Of a DNA stretch of 64,000 bases, positions 24,785 to 35,600 are shown piece after piece. Under the pieces are notes generated by a model. The model did not search any database. It saw only the letters and a list, made by a program, of their open reading frames with translations, and was not told the DNA's origin. The position numbers and the translations under genes are program-made. Source of the stretch: Dioszegia crocea (Eukaryota; Basidiomycota; Tremellomycetes; Tremellales; Bulleribasidiaceae); assembly GCA_001600615.1 (NCBI GenBank), contig BCKK01000006.1:434001-498000 (forward strand). Direction: 5' to 3'. Every line of letters begins with the position of its first letter. Position 1 is the first letter of the stretch.

Positions 24785-26027
24785 ATGACTCTATTCGGTG
24801 TAAACCCAGCAGCGGAGGAAGGACTGGCAGCTGTCGGTGCTGTGCTGCGATCAATACAGGTGAGCTATCTTGTCGATGTCAACAGGCCTCCACTAACCAA
24901 GCAGATCATACCTCAAATCTACAAGTCGTACAAGACCAAGTCAACTCATGGCCTCTCGAGTGCCTTCATGCTGTGAGTCGCTTGCCTCTGCCTCGTCCGC
25001 CCTTGCACCAGCTAAATCCTCAGTGCATGGTCCTGCACCCAACTAGCACTCGGCCCTTACACTATCGTCCAACAATTCGCCATTCCCCTCCAAATCCAAC
25101 CCCAGGCTTTCGCCTTCTTCAGTGCCGTCTCGTGGTCTCAGTGCCTACACTACGGTCACAACCTCTCGACCGGTGCTGCTGCTGCATGTCTCGTGGCGCT
25201 GTTGACGGTCTTGGCGGGTGCCCAAGTTGGGTCGGTGTTCGGTCTACGAGTAAGTACAGTCGTATACCTCGCAATGTCCTGAGCTGACAACATAGACGGG
25301 CAGAGCAGCAGGCACTGAAGTCCCGGTCCAGGTATTCGGGTACCTCACTTGGCTGCGTACTTTCTTATCTGCACCGTAAGTGTTTTACCCGTGCTGCATG
25401 GCCGACACTAACACTACAGACCCCAATTCTACAGAATCTACAAACTCCGCGAAGTGGTCGGCTTCTCCTACATGTTCATGTCCATCGATATCGTTGGTGC
25501 AATCTTCTCCATCCTCTCGCTCCTATTCCGCGCCAAGCTCGATATCCCCGCTATTGTAAGTTCACGACATCTTCTTGAGTCTCTCATGCTGATGTCGATA
25601 GGTCACTTTCGCCCTCGTCGTAGTCCAGAACGGCTTCGTCATCATCCTTGCCCTCATCCTCAATCCTCGTGCTCAGAAACGCCGCGAAAAGGAAAACACC
25701 CTGTCATCCCCACTACCGCCAAGCGTCGACGAGAAGCCATCCAGTATGGGTGTCGACGAAGAGGCAGCTCTCGAAGACCGATACCGTGCCATGCAGACCC
25801 ACAAGAGCAGTGTCTCGTCCGCCAACACCCTGGTTGGAGATGGTCTCGGCAAGGAGAAGGATTTCAGCCGTACATCCACCCTGGAAGTCGACTCTACGTC
25901 GAAGTGCGAGAGCGGGTGGTCAACGCCTTCGGCAGGTGGTGGGACATACGGGCGGAGCAGGGCACCAACACTTGTCGACCTACCAGGATTGAAGGAGGTG
26001 GAGTCGAGATCGGATGAGCAGAAATAG
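24785..26027 (+). CDS. PQ-loop repeat membrane protein
   Basis: Seven-helix PQ-loop (SWEET/cystinosin superfamily) protein; members move amino acids or sugars across lysosome or vacuole membranes, but the substrate here is unknown. The first PQ loop is IIPQIYKSYKTKSTHGLSSA and the second is APQFYRIYKLREVVGFSYMF. Helices between them include VQQFAIPLQIQPQAFAFFSA and AAAACLVALLTVLAGAQVG; the last is VTFALVVVQNGFVIILALIL. A hydrophilic Ser/Glu-rich tail of about 120 residues (SSPLPPSVDEKPSSMGVDEE) follows and ends DEQK. Four or five introns; the start MTLFGVNPAAEEGLAAVG is the only good ATG. Confidence 0.88.
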
Positions 26028-26554
26028 AGCTTTGGACAATACGACCTTTTAACGATAGATGACTGAAGATGAGGATAGAAGTATCAGGATAACGAACCTT
26101 TTGTAGACATGTATATGCCCATTTCAAGACATATGTCTTTGTGGACTGGTGCCGACCCATCTAGACCCCTCTCTTTCATAGCCTCGACTCTCGAGCAGCA
26201 TCACTCGTTTGCGCCGTGCCTGAAACTGAACCCTACACCCTGTACCCTGGGTCGGTTTGGACTTGCTCGACGCGACTCATCCATCTCGCAACAGCCCTTA
26301 TTGTACGATACTGTCCGCATCTCATCGCGCGCACGATAAGCAAGGTATCATCATATGACAATGATGCCCGGGATCGGAAGGAGGCGGAGGATTGGTCAAT
26401 CGAAGGGGCTACCACTCGGACCCCTCCTTTGTGTGTGTGTGTGTGTGTGCCCACCTTTGCTGACAGAGACTGGATTCGTCATCTCCAAACTATCTCTTCT
26501 CTTCAATTCTCTGACATCCCTGATGTACGCCTTATTCGCGAATGACCCGTCAAG
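26028..26554. other. intergenic region with GT microsatellite
   Basis: About 530 bp between same-strand genes. No coding region supported. It contains a perfect GT dinucleotide run at 26431-26449, about 105 bp before the J-protein ATG. Confidence 0.55.
26431..26449. repeat. GT microsatellite
   Basis: Nine and a half uninterrupted GT units, lying in the promoter of the J-domain gene. Likely length-polymorphic between strains and able to adopt Z-DNA; an effect on expression is not shown. Confidence 0.8.
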
Positions 26555-27703
26555 ATGAGCGACTCTGATACGTTACAAACCTATTACACCCTATTGGCAG
26601 TGGACGAAGAGGCGACGGCTTCGGAAGGTGAGTCGAAACAAGGGTCCTTTGGGTCACACGCCTGCCTGGACTGAGGCTTACGACGGTGGTGAGCTGATAA
26701 TGTGCAGTGCGTAAAGCATACCTCAGGCGAGCGGCCGAGTGTCATCCAGACAAGCATCCAGAAGACGAGGGCGCGACGGAGCGATTTCAGGCATTAGGTG
26801 GTAAGTCCACGCATCCCTTGGCCACTTCGTCCTCAGCCTTGATCTAAGCCAGGTCTCCAGCTGACCTACTTCAGAAGCGTACGAATGTCTCAAAGACCCT
26901 ATAGCGCGCAAGGAGTACGATCTGAAGCTGGACCAAATCCGTCAGGCCGATTCTAAATCATCATCCGAATCACCGCCTCGGAGCTATCATGATCGTCACT
27001 ACGATCAAGATCTCACCCGAGACCATCACCGCTATCGACAGCCAAGCGAGCCATATCCCCCTCATCCTCCTCATGGCCATCATGGCCATACCTTATTCCG
27101 CGCTACGGGATTCTCGCCCTTCCCTCCTTTCCCCCGGCCGTTTCAACACGCCCACTCAGGCGGGCTTCAAGCTCATTTAGCGATGTTCGTGGAGCTCATG
27201 GCTAATTTTCCACCACATCAAGGACCAAGACTCGGTCCGCCAATGTTCAATCTTCCATTTGGACCAGACGTAGGTTATCGTCAACCTGCGAGGACTCCAG
27301 CTGATCAGCTTAGAAACGCCAAGGACCACTGTCGCAAGATCCCTTCGGCCTCGTCGACCCATTTCCTGCTCTCTTTCTGCAACAGCCATTCAACGGGCCA
27401 GGCCTAGCTCCACATCCACCCCCTCATCCGCCCCTCTTCCGCCAACGTCCCCTTCCAACGCCAAGGCACCATCATCCATATCCGTTTCCCCAAGGTCCTG
27501 GTCCAATCTTACGCCATTCGACCCCTGTACCGATGATCCCTAATCATCACTTCGGAGGTTCGTTGCCGGGATTGCAGCCTCCAAGGCCATGTCCTCCTCC
27601 CGGCAGATGTCATCGGGCGACTTTTGAGATCAAGGATCCAGCTGGGCGGACGACGGGATATGTGCAGCACTCGACAATGAGCTGGGGGCCGGATTCTCGA
27701 TGA
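26555..27703 (+). CDS. J-domain (DnaJ/Hsp40) co-chaperone with His/Pro-rich tail
   Basis: Type III J protein that would stimulate an Hsp70 ATPase. The J domain is at residues 8 to about 75: DTLQTYYTLLAVDEEATASE, then VRKAYLRRAAECHPDKHPED with the HPD tripeptide, then ATERFQALGEAYECLKDPIA. The rest is low complexity rich in His, Pro and Gln (HGHHGHTLF; APHPPPHPPLFRQR). Correct reading needs an intron with donor gtaggt at about 27270 and acceptor cttag at about 27315; this joins FGPD to KRQGPLSQDPFGLVDP and reaches the stop at 27701-27703. Without that intron the frame would stop at about 27407. No zinc finger or membrane segment, so the client and location are unknown. Confidence 0.85.
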
Positions 27704-27842
27704 GTAGCAGGTCGTGGAGGATGATATAGGAGGGCCTGTGGAGGGACACTTGCTTGTATTGGGCTATGAAGATATACCGCAAACATACAGGCTCATCTGT
27801 TTCGTTTCCTTACGATTCCGACTATGTCTGCATACAGTCAAC

Positions 27843-29444
27843 TCATGAAGATCTCAAAGCCGCCTCGGTCATCTGTATAACCTGAATCATCAGCTAGCTG
27901 CTCCCATCCTCAGGGGATTCGGACCATCCGACCTACCCTGTCAATATCCGGCCGGTTCTCAGGCGCGACGACCAACATCCCATCAATCAGTCCCTTCACT
28001 TTATCGCTATACCCTCCATTGTTGGCCGGATGCTTATACCGCCCTGACATCACTGACATACCGACTGATGCGCCTTCAGTCTCGAAGGGCGAGTATCCGT
28101 ATGCAACGGCAAAGAGTGTACAGCCTAGGGACTACAGAAGTGAGCTTTGAGAGCTGGGTCAAAGTACGCCACTAGCTTACCCAGATGTCGACCTTCTCAT
28201 CCAGTGTCTTACCGGTCTTGACATCGAACAGTTCCGGCGCACGATATGGCATTGTAGAGTGCTCCCCTGCTATGTCCTGTATTGTAAGCAAGGCGACTGG
28301 AACGTACGACAGCTAGCTGGACATCACGTACCTGCTCCAGCAAAGCCTGCTGACGTGTTTCAACATGTATCCTAGCCCTTATACGAATGAGCTGAAAGCT
28401 TATACATCTAGGAACTCGCCAACTCACTTGATGGTAGATCCAAAGTCCATCAAAATAGGCTCGTCATCGTCATTTATCATAATGTTGCTGTACTCGGTCA
28501 GCTAAAGACCCCTTCGCATCGACCTAGACCAAAATAGCGACATCTTTAACTCACGCAGGCTTGATATCTCTGTGAGCATAAGGCACCTCGTCTCCCTCTC
28601 CTCCTTCCCCATTTCCATTCCCCATCGCCAGCTCTTCATCCCCATCAAACACAGCCTCCGGCATACCGCCCGGAACGAGAGGCGAGAGGTCGTCAGTCGA
28701 TGTGGGTGGATATGATTGAATGGGGATAGAGGGAAGACGGTAGTGGTGCATGGCACGGACGCTGCAGGTCAGGTTCTGAGTAAACGAATGTGCCGAGGAC
28801 CACAAGCAGAACGACCTACGCTAAGCATGTGCCATGGAAGAGTTGCAGCAGGCGCTTCTCGGGCATCTTGTTTCCTGTCACGCTGGACTGCGTCATGGCG
28901 TCTTGCAGATTCCCACGCGAATAGTAGGGCAAGAATCTGCCGAATGAGCAGGGGCTTCACCCAGTCAGATCCCAAGCTTACAGGTAGATGATCTTCCCCT
29001 CACCTCCGTCGTCCTGAACAACCGCGCTATCCAAGATCTTGATGACGTTTTTATGTCTGAATCGCCTGTATGCCTCTACTTCACGCATCGCCTCCTTGAC
29101 ACCTTCCTGTCCCGAGGTGACTAGGATCTTCTTGAGGGCGAATTGTCGCTGCGAAGTCTGGTCCCTGATCAGGTAGACGAATGAGAAACCGCCCTCACCC
29201 AGCAACTTCTCGATAGTGTAGGATCGGCCGTTGATCTTGAGCGTGGCATCGCTGGCTGAGTCAGCTTGGTCGATAGACATAATCCAGTCAATCGTTCACA
29301 CAGCTTACGGCTTGCAGATGCACTTAAGTGTCAGCTATGCCTCGGGCAGAAGTTATCTCAACTCACTTGGGTCAAGGTGACTACGGCGTCTCGGGCGTAG
29401 AATTTGAGCCGGTCAAGCGTGATGGCGATGGTGTCTCCGTTCAT
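27843..29444 (-). CDS. ENV7: Env7/STK16-family Ser/Thr kinase (NAK family)
   Basis: Vacuole or Golgi membrane-associated kinase; yeast Env7 is palmitoylated and regulates vacuole fusion. The kinase domain begins LKINGRSYTIEKLLGEGGFS. VAIK-like FALKKILV, YAHRDIKPANIMINDDDEPI, LMDFGST and the APE-like STMPYRAPELF are all present; it ends DIDRVIQMTEAALRSS after a final intron. I place the start at 29444, because exons MNGDTIAITLDRLKFYARDA-VVTLTQ and CICKP join in frame to DATLKINGR. The simpler start at 29280 would read through an evident intron. The two cysteines in CIC resemble the acylated N-terminus of the family. A long acidic, Gly/Asn-rich insert (GDEELAMGNGNGEGGEG) precedes the HRD motif. 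Divergent from CCA1 with 206 bp between starts. Confidence 0.85.
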
Positions 29445-29650
29445 GGCGAGCTGTGCACGTCTATGTATATGAGAGGGTGTAAGTATGAAGGCAAGAGGAT
29501 GCACCGCAGTAGCGCAAGCAATATTTGGGCTTGGCCCTGACGCGCACGGGGCGGGGTCTTTGGCTTGTGGGGCCCCGCTTCTCAAGCAAATGTTGACTGA
29601 ACGACTCGGACCTCCTCATTCCTCACTTTCAACCTCATCCATCAAGGTCT

Positions 29651-31508
29651 ATGAGATCTACGTCCCTCAAGACTATCCTCTCTCTTTCACCCGGTAAAGC
29701 TGTCCCTCGATCCGCCACTTTCATCCGAAGCGTAATGTCCCACTCTTCTACTCCCGCCTCTTCCAGCCGGATCACTCTCAGCCCGACCGAGCAGAAATTT
29801 TGTAACCTTCTCAACGACTTCTCAGCTAGCTATAATCCGCCCGTCGAATGCCGGATCGCAGGTGGATGGGTCAGAGATAAGGTTTGTTCGACGCCTCTCA
29901 ATGAGGAATCGAGGAACCGAGCTGACCTTCCAGCTCTTATCCCTCCCCTCATCAGACCTCGACATTGCCCTCCCTTTGAGCTCAGGCTATGACTTCGCAT
30001 TCGAATTTGTGTCCTTCCTTAAGACTAGACATGGCGATGTAACAGTTGGAAGCGTGGGCAAGGTGGCGGCAAATCCAGAGCAGAGCAAACATCTCGAGAC
30101 GGGCACGACAAAGATTATGGGATTGGAGTGTGATTTCGTCGGATTGAGGAGCGAGACATATACCGACTCGAGGATACCGAATGAAGTTGTGAGTTGCACA
30201 GAAATTTGCTATTGGCCTCTCACAGAACTGACATCTAGAAATTGGGGACACCAGTTGAAGATGCCCTTCGTCGAGACCTCACCATCAACGCCCTCTTCTA
30301 CAATGTCTCCACGCAGGCGATAGAAGATCTGACGGGCAAGGGTCTGGAAGATCTGGAGGCGCGCATAGCACGGACACCTCTACCTCCCAAACAGACCTTC
30401 TTTGACGATCCACTTCGAGTGCTTCGGACAATCCGATTCGCGGGCCGGTTTGGGCTACAGGTGGAGGCCAGCGCAGCAGATGCCGCTAGAGGTACAGACG
30501 TACAGGTGAGCTGGCTACGTCGGGCGCACTGATGCTTAAGCTGATCTGATAGGCCGCTCTTCGAAACAAGGTCTCCAAAGAGCGCGTCGGTATCGAAATC
30601 TCCAAAACCCTCATCAAATCCCCCCTCCTCGGCTTGCAGCTCATCTCGGATCTCGGCCTGCACAGCTCGATATTCACCTGTCCGGGTCTGCCTTCAGATC
30701 CTCCTCGCGATTCCGCACTAAAGATGGGCTTGGTCATCAATGAGGTGCTGCGCCGCTGGGAGTCGCCAGTGGAAGGTGTTGAGCACCTGTGGCTGGCCGC
30801 TGCACTTCGGCCATTTGATGGGGAAGTGGTTCAGGGCAAGAAGGAGTTGATGGCTGTTCAAGTCGTCATTGCTGAAGGTCTCAAGGTAAGTCAGTTCAGA
30901 AGGTGGACTTAATCGTGGCTGATGATACCAGTTGTCCACCGAAGTCAATAAAGCCGTATCGAACCTCTTCATCGCTCAGACCCTGCTAGATCCTCACGCT
31001 ACAGGCCGAGCAGAAATAGGCGTCATCCTGCAGAACCAAGCGGTGAGGCCGTGGAGACGATCGATTGTCTGGGCACTCGCACAGCGTATTTTGCCACATT
31101 GGGATAGCGAAGGCGGGTGGGGTCAGGCAGCGACGGCTAAGCTGGAATTATGGAAGGCTTTCGAGAAGCGGGTGGAAGACTTGGGCTTGCATGAGGCAAT
31201 AGATAGGCCTTTGATGGTGGATGTGAGTAAAACCTCCGCGACTCCGTCAGATATCGATAGAGACTGACCAGCAATAGGGGAAATCTCTCTTATCGCTCCT
31301 TTCCATCAAGCCTGGCCCGCTTGTCCAGGTTATTTTGCGGTCAATCAATGTTTGGCAGCTGAATCACCCGTCGGCGAGCAAGGAGGAGTGCGAGAATTGG
31401 GTGAGAGAACGGTGGGAGGGAGATGGGAGAGCAGAGTGGGAAGCTGCCGTGCCGCCTGCGCCTGACAAGAAGGGGAAGGCGGATAAGGGGGAGAAGCGGA
31501 AGAGATGA
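29651..31508 (+). CDS. CCA1: CCA-adding tRNA nucleotidyltransferase
   Basis: Adds CCA to tRNA 3' ends in nucleus, cytosol and mitochondria. The class II nucleotidyltransferase head carries RIAGGWVRDK and SSDLDIALPLSSGYDFA with the DxD metal site. EDALRRDLTINALFYNVSTQ, FFDDPLRVLRTIRFAGRFGL and NKVSKERVGIEISKTL are the nucleotide-recognition and neck motifs. A C-terminal helical body follows and ends KADKGEKRKR. ATG 29651 gives a basic/hydroxylated leader (MRSTSLKTILSLSPGKAVPR) typical of mitochondria; ATG 29732 (MSHSSTPASS) gives a form without it, as in yeast CCA1. Five introns; about 500 residues. Confidence 0.93.
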
Positions 31509-31726
31509 ACCAAGACAGCATTAGATTTAGCACGATGAGATGGATCGTCTAGCTTAAGTCATGCATCATCACCCTCCATCCATGGGGTGAGACTGGCGGG
31601 TCTGTGTGTCACAACGGATGATTCAGATGCGGACTCTACTGCGCAGGCAAGCAAAAGCGTCACGCTGAATACATCAAGACCTAAGGTTATGAGCTGAGAA
31701 CACCGAAATCTCCGTGGTCGACAGAC

Positions 31727-32489
31727 TCACAAGATAGTAGCAACAACCTTCCGCCCGCTTCCTCGGCCTCCCCACCCAGATCCAGAATGTCTAAATTCGC
31801 CGAGATATATACCCTGCCAAGTACCGAGCACGAGCTTGCCCTTGGAGATGGGCAGAGTGACTGAGTTGCCGAGGATGGAAGACTTCAGGTGTGATACTGA
31901 ATCACTGGTACATATCAGCTTTGGTCATTCTTCTCGAGTTCGTAGAAGAACTGTAAGCTCACTCTGGTCCTTCGTCCGTATGCTCCCATGGGAACGACTG
32001 AGAGTGCTATCAGCCATCGTCGGCCAGCTCGGGTGAAGATTCCCAACTTACTTCAGGTACAATGCGGTCTAGGCTGCAAATAGATTAGCCAGGCGTCCTT
32101 GAGCTATGTTTCGCAATGACCACTCACGCCATGTCCATATCTGTCCTGACGGAGCTTCAGGCATCAGCATTGGAGCACTATTAGTCGAACGAGTCAGTCA
32201 GCGGTGAAAGAGACGAACGGGTCGGCATTTTCATTCACCTGTCCCAGTCAGTCAGAGCTGTCATTCCACTTCAGCGTCTGCGGCTACTTACAGTCAGACC
32301 TGCCGAGGTGTGCATACAGTGCAGCATGAAGATCCCCACCTCGACCCCCTTGAGGCCTTCTTGACACTCCCTGACCACTTCGGAAGTGACGAGGTGGAGG
32401 CCTTTGCCGTTCTGCGAGAGAGTGCTGCGAGGGGTCAGCTCTAGAACGCTTGGAGAGCCCGTCGCGTACAATGTCTTTTGCCAGGGCAT
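31727..32489 (-). CDS. YjbQ/UPF0047 family protein
   Basis: Small cytosolic protein of the YjbQ family; a bacterial member has weak thiamine-phosphate synthase activity and the true role is unsettled. [20 protein letters not shown] opens it; [20 protein letters not shown] and [17 protein letters not shown] are the family core, followed over an intron by NENADP. HTDEGPDDMP, then [20 protein letters not shown], come before a short Gly/Arg insert and the ending RKVVATIL. Metal-binding His residues in CMHTSA and in the LGTWQ region's neighbours are kept. About 150 residues in five or six tiny exons; exon edges in the middle are less certain. Confidence 0.85.
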
Positions 32490-32923
32490 CTTGTCTGGAG
32501 TCTTGGAGTAGAGAACGACGTGAAATGAATATCTTGGTGTACGAGTATGGTCAAACGTCGAGGAATTGTAATCGACGTCATTTCCATTAGGAATTGGAGT
32601 CGTGACTGATTTCTAATGAACTCTAATCCATCCTAGTGATGCCCATCCATGCTATCTTCCCTTTGACATCACCCATCTCCACTATACCGCCCTTCCCTTT
32701 CTTGATAATCTCACCCATACTCACCCAATTCCCCTATCGATACGCCTCGCCACTTCGTGCTGACTCCCCAACGCACACATAAGCCGCGCTCAGACCACCC
32801 CGACGACTGTGCGGCTACAGCGATCGACCACACGCTCCACCCTATCCACCCTCCTATCCCTTCTTCAGGGATCACTCCATCCCCCACCTTCGAGGCCAAT
32901 CGTCATCCCTCATTTATTCCATA
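32490..32923. other. divergent intergenic region YjbQ / LIM gene
   Basis: About 430 bp, CT-rich toward the right side, consistent with a pyrimidine-rich fungal promoter/5'UTR. No gene supported. Confidence 0.45.
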
Positions 32924-35242
32924 ATGATCGTATGCGGCCAATGCGGCGAGAAGGGGCAAGACGCTCGGATGAGGTGTGCGAAGTGTGGATCTCGTACTAT
33001 TCGTAAGTCAGCTTCGGGGCTAGTAAAGAATCTTCCGCACAAGCTGACAGACTGAGAGCGACGTACCTCATTCAATAGCCCACTTGAGGGTGATAAGGAC
33101 AGATGGGCTAATCGGTGAGTAATGGCTCCATCCACGCTGATCACGTCAGATATCTTCTCCCAAACCCAACAACCTCCTCCCCCCATCTCCGTCGACAGAC
33201 TATCCCACTTCCACACCTGGAACGAGTTGCTCCTCGACAGCACAGCGGCCCAGGCCGACCAATCAAGCCCTTTCCCTCCCCATTCGAAGTCTTTCTCGAC
33301 GATTCCACCCACCCCATCACTCTCCATCACCCACACCCGCTACCTCCTTTAGCTTCACGCGCCAAACCCCGCAATGTCCTCCGGCCAACCCTCAGGCATG
33401 CTTACACTGCCCCTATCCCTCCACCCGCCATGTCTGCGCCACCACCCTTGCAGACCCAATGTAGCCACGAGTGCGGATGCGGGAAGGACGCGAAGGTGCC
33501 CAAGCCAGAGAAGGCCGACCCTCACGCTCGGACAAAGAAGAGGTTGTTTGGCGATCTGCGAAAGGTGTGTCAGCGTCCGGGTCAGAAGGTCCCAGTGTCC
33601 GTGCTGGCCGAGGGGGATCATCTCACCTCATGCGGACCCGCGCGTCTTCCCTACACTCTTCCCCTCGATCTCCCCTCTGGAATGGGAATCGGGTCTCCTT
33701 TGCCGCCCATCATGACCAATACCGCTCATATCCAATCCGCACACCCAATCGTCAATCACAGCAGCCAGTGTCGATACTCCTCCCTTGGTATCCCTTCCCA
33801 AGTCAAGCGTCGTGGCCCAGATTATCTCCCCCTTACGAGCGTTCCCCAAAACATTACCCAATCACCTCTCTCCTACACTCCCATCACTCCAATCGCTGCA
33901 ACCAGCCCGCTTCCGCGCGCCTTTCCAACGGTCCGCATAGACATCGTCCCCGAATCCACACCTGTGAGCGCCCGGGAGCGCAACGCGACTGCCCTGCGGG
34001 AAATGAGTCGGGAGGTAGGAAGCGTCACTGCTCCCAGTGCCAGAGCCGCGGGATCGAGGGCGCAGACGGTGGCTGAAATGAAGTTGCGGTATGACTTGGG
34101 CAAGATGGAGGCGAAGGCGGAGGGTGAGAAAGACCAGGTGATGCCGAGGCGGAAGACGGTTGGGGTGATTCATCGTGTTTGGCCCCCGGTGGCGATGACC
34201 CAATATGCGCCAACTCGACGTTCCAGCTCTGGTCGGAAATCCCCAAGAACCGCACCGAAGCATTCTGGGAATGGCGTTGACCAGCGGGCCCAGCACAGCA
34301 GCGTCGGTCTACGCCTGATGAGTATGCTCAAACCATCTGGACCCTTCACCATCCCAGCCAGCGGCCACGTCCGCGTCACGACCGTCAAGTCCTCCCACCA
34401 GATCTCCAAACCCATCACTTCTCGAGTGGCGTCCGTATCCAGCGTGGAGACCGTCATCGTTATCGTTCACAACCTCTCGCCCCTCCTACCTCCAGCAGAA
34501 ACGTCCGATGTCGCTCGCATCCGTACGATGTTTGAGGCTATCCTGCCGCCCCAGGGCCCGCTTCCCCGTCGAAAATTCGCTTCTACCCCTCGGTACCCCT
34601 CTCATACTTCCCCAAAATGCATACCGACACAGTCGAGCAGCATCAGCTCAGTCCATCCCCATCCCATGAACCAGCAATGCGCCCCCAAACTCTCCAAAAC
34701 TGGCGGGATCCTCCTCGGCGGTAACATGCCCCCGTGCCCGTGCTGCGGGGACAAGATCGCGTTCTTCGATCGGAACCGGGTGGTCGGGCCCTATGGTACG
34801 GTATGGCACCAGTCTTGCTTGAGGTGCGGCGCTGGAGAGGGCGCTGGAAAGATAAACGCTGGAAAGGGCTGTGGGAAGGCGCTTGATTCGAGGGCAGGAG
34901 TGGATCTTGCAGGTACGGTCTGGTGTAAGCGATGCTCCGTAAGTCTGCCATCATGTGGTATGTGAGTCTACGCTGATGTACCAGCTCGAACATCGACCTA
35001 GGCTGACTCCGACCGTCTCTGCAAGTCCCGCTTTGCCCCCTCAACCATCCCAAAAACGTATCATCTCCCTCAAACATCCCCATCCCATGAGGATTCACTC
35101 GCCCTGTATCCTCTTCCGCGACTGCACAGATCGGTGGCCTACCCCTATTCGTCTCTCAAGCGCACGATATGGGCTGTTGAGGCGGACATCGTCGACGTAT
35201 CGAAGGCGAACCTCGGGTCGAGTTAGAGAGGGTGCCGCCTAG
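32924..35242 (+). CDS. LIM-type zinc-binding protein, exon structure uncertain
   Basis: Two zinc modules are visible. ATG 32924 opens MIVCGQCGEKGQDARMRCAK followed by CGSRTI, a zinc ribbon with CxxC pairs. Near the C-terminus a LIM-like module reads MPPCPCCGDKIAFFDRNRVV, then WHQSCLRCG, then KGCGKALDSRAG and WCKRC. It departs from the LIM consensus by a 14-residue Gly/Lys insertion. Between them lie about 500 disordered Pro/Ser/Arg residues. After the intron starting at about 34940 the protein ends GRVREGAA. The first two exons lead in frame to a segment that stops at 33352; the long central frame (open 33115-34965) is in another frame. So either an unseen splice connects them, or there are two genes: a 107-residue zinc-ribbon protein and a LIM protein starting at about ATG 33430. 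Function unknown. Confidence 0.5.
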
Positions 35243-35600
35243 TAATTGAAGTGGGAATCTTGGGGTTTGTGAGCTGATTCTTTGGGGGCTCCAGTTCTCA
35301 ATTGCTAGTCCCTTGTGGTAGCTGACATGTCACTGTTTGTGCTGGTACACGATGCTGGGCTGGAATGGTTGAGAGTGAATCTTCCTCCGGCACAGCGAGT
35401 CCACCGGGTTCAGGTTCAAGCCACGTGTTTCGACCGGTGGAGGCAGCACCGATGTCGGACCGATATTGCCCTTTGCCTGCCTTTGCCAGCCCGTTGTTCG
35501 GTATGACTCTCGGAGCATATGAATTACCGCAGTCTGACCCAGGATTTATATAAGAAAGGATAGTGAGAGACCCGAAACGTCCAGCTTCCTACTCTTTGAC
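35243..35600. other. intergenic region upstream of alpha-galactosidase
   Basis: About 360 bp; no gene. A TATA-like tttatataag at about 35547 lies 50 bp before the GH36 ATG. Confidence 0.5.

Noticed and set aside
26431..26449. GT run as a CRISPR-like or tandem gene repeat
   Set aside because: It is a simple dinucleotide microsatellite.
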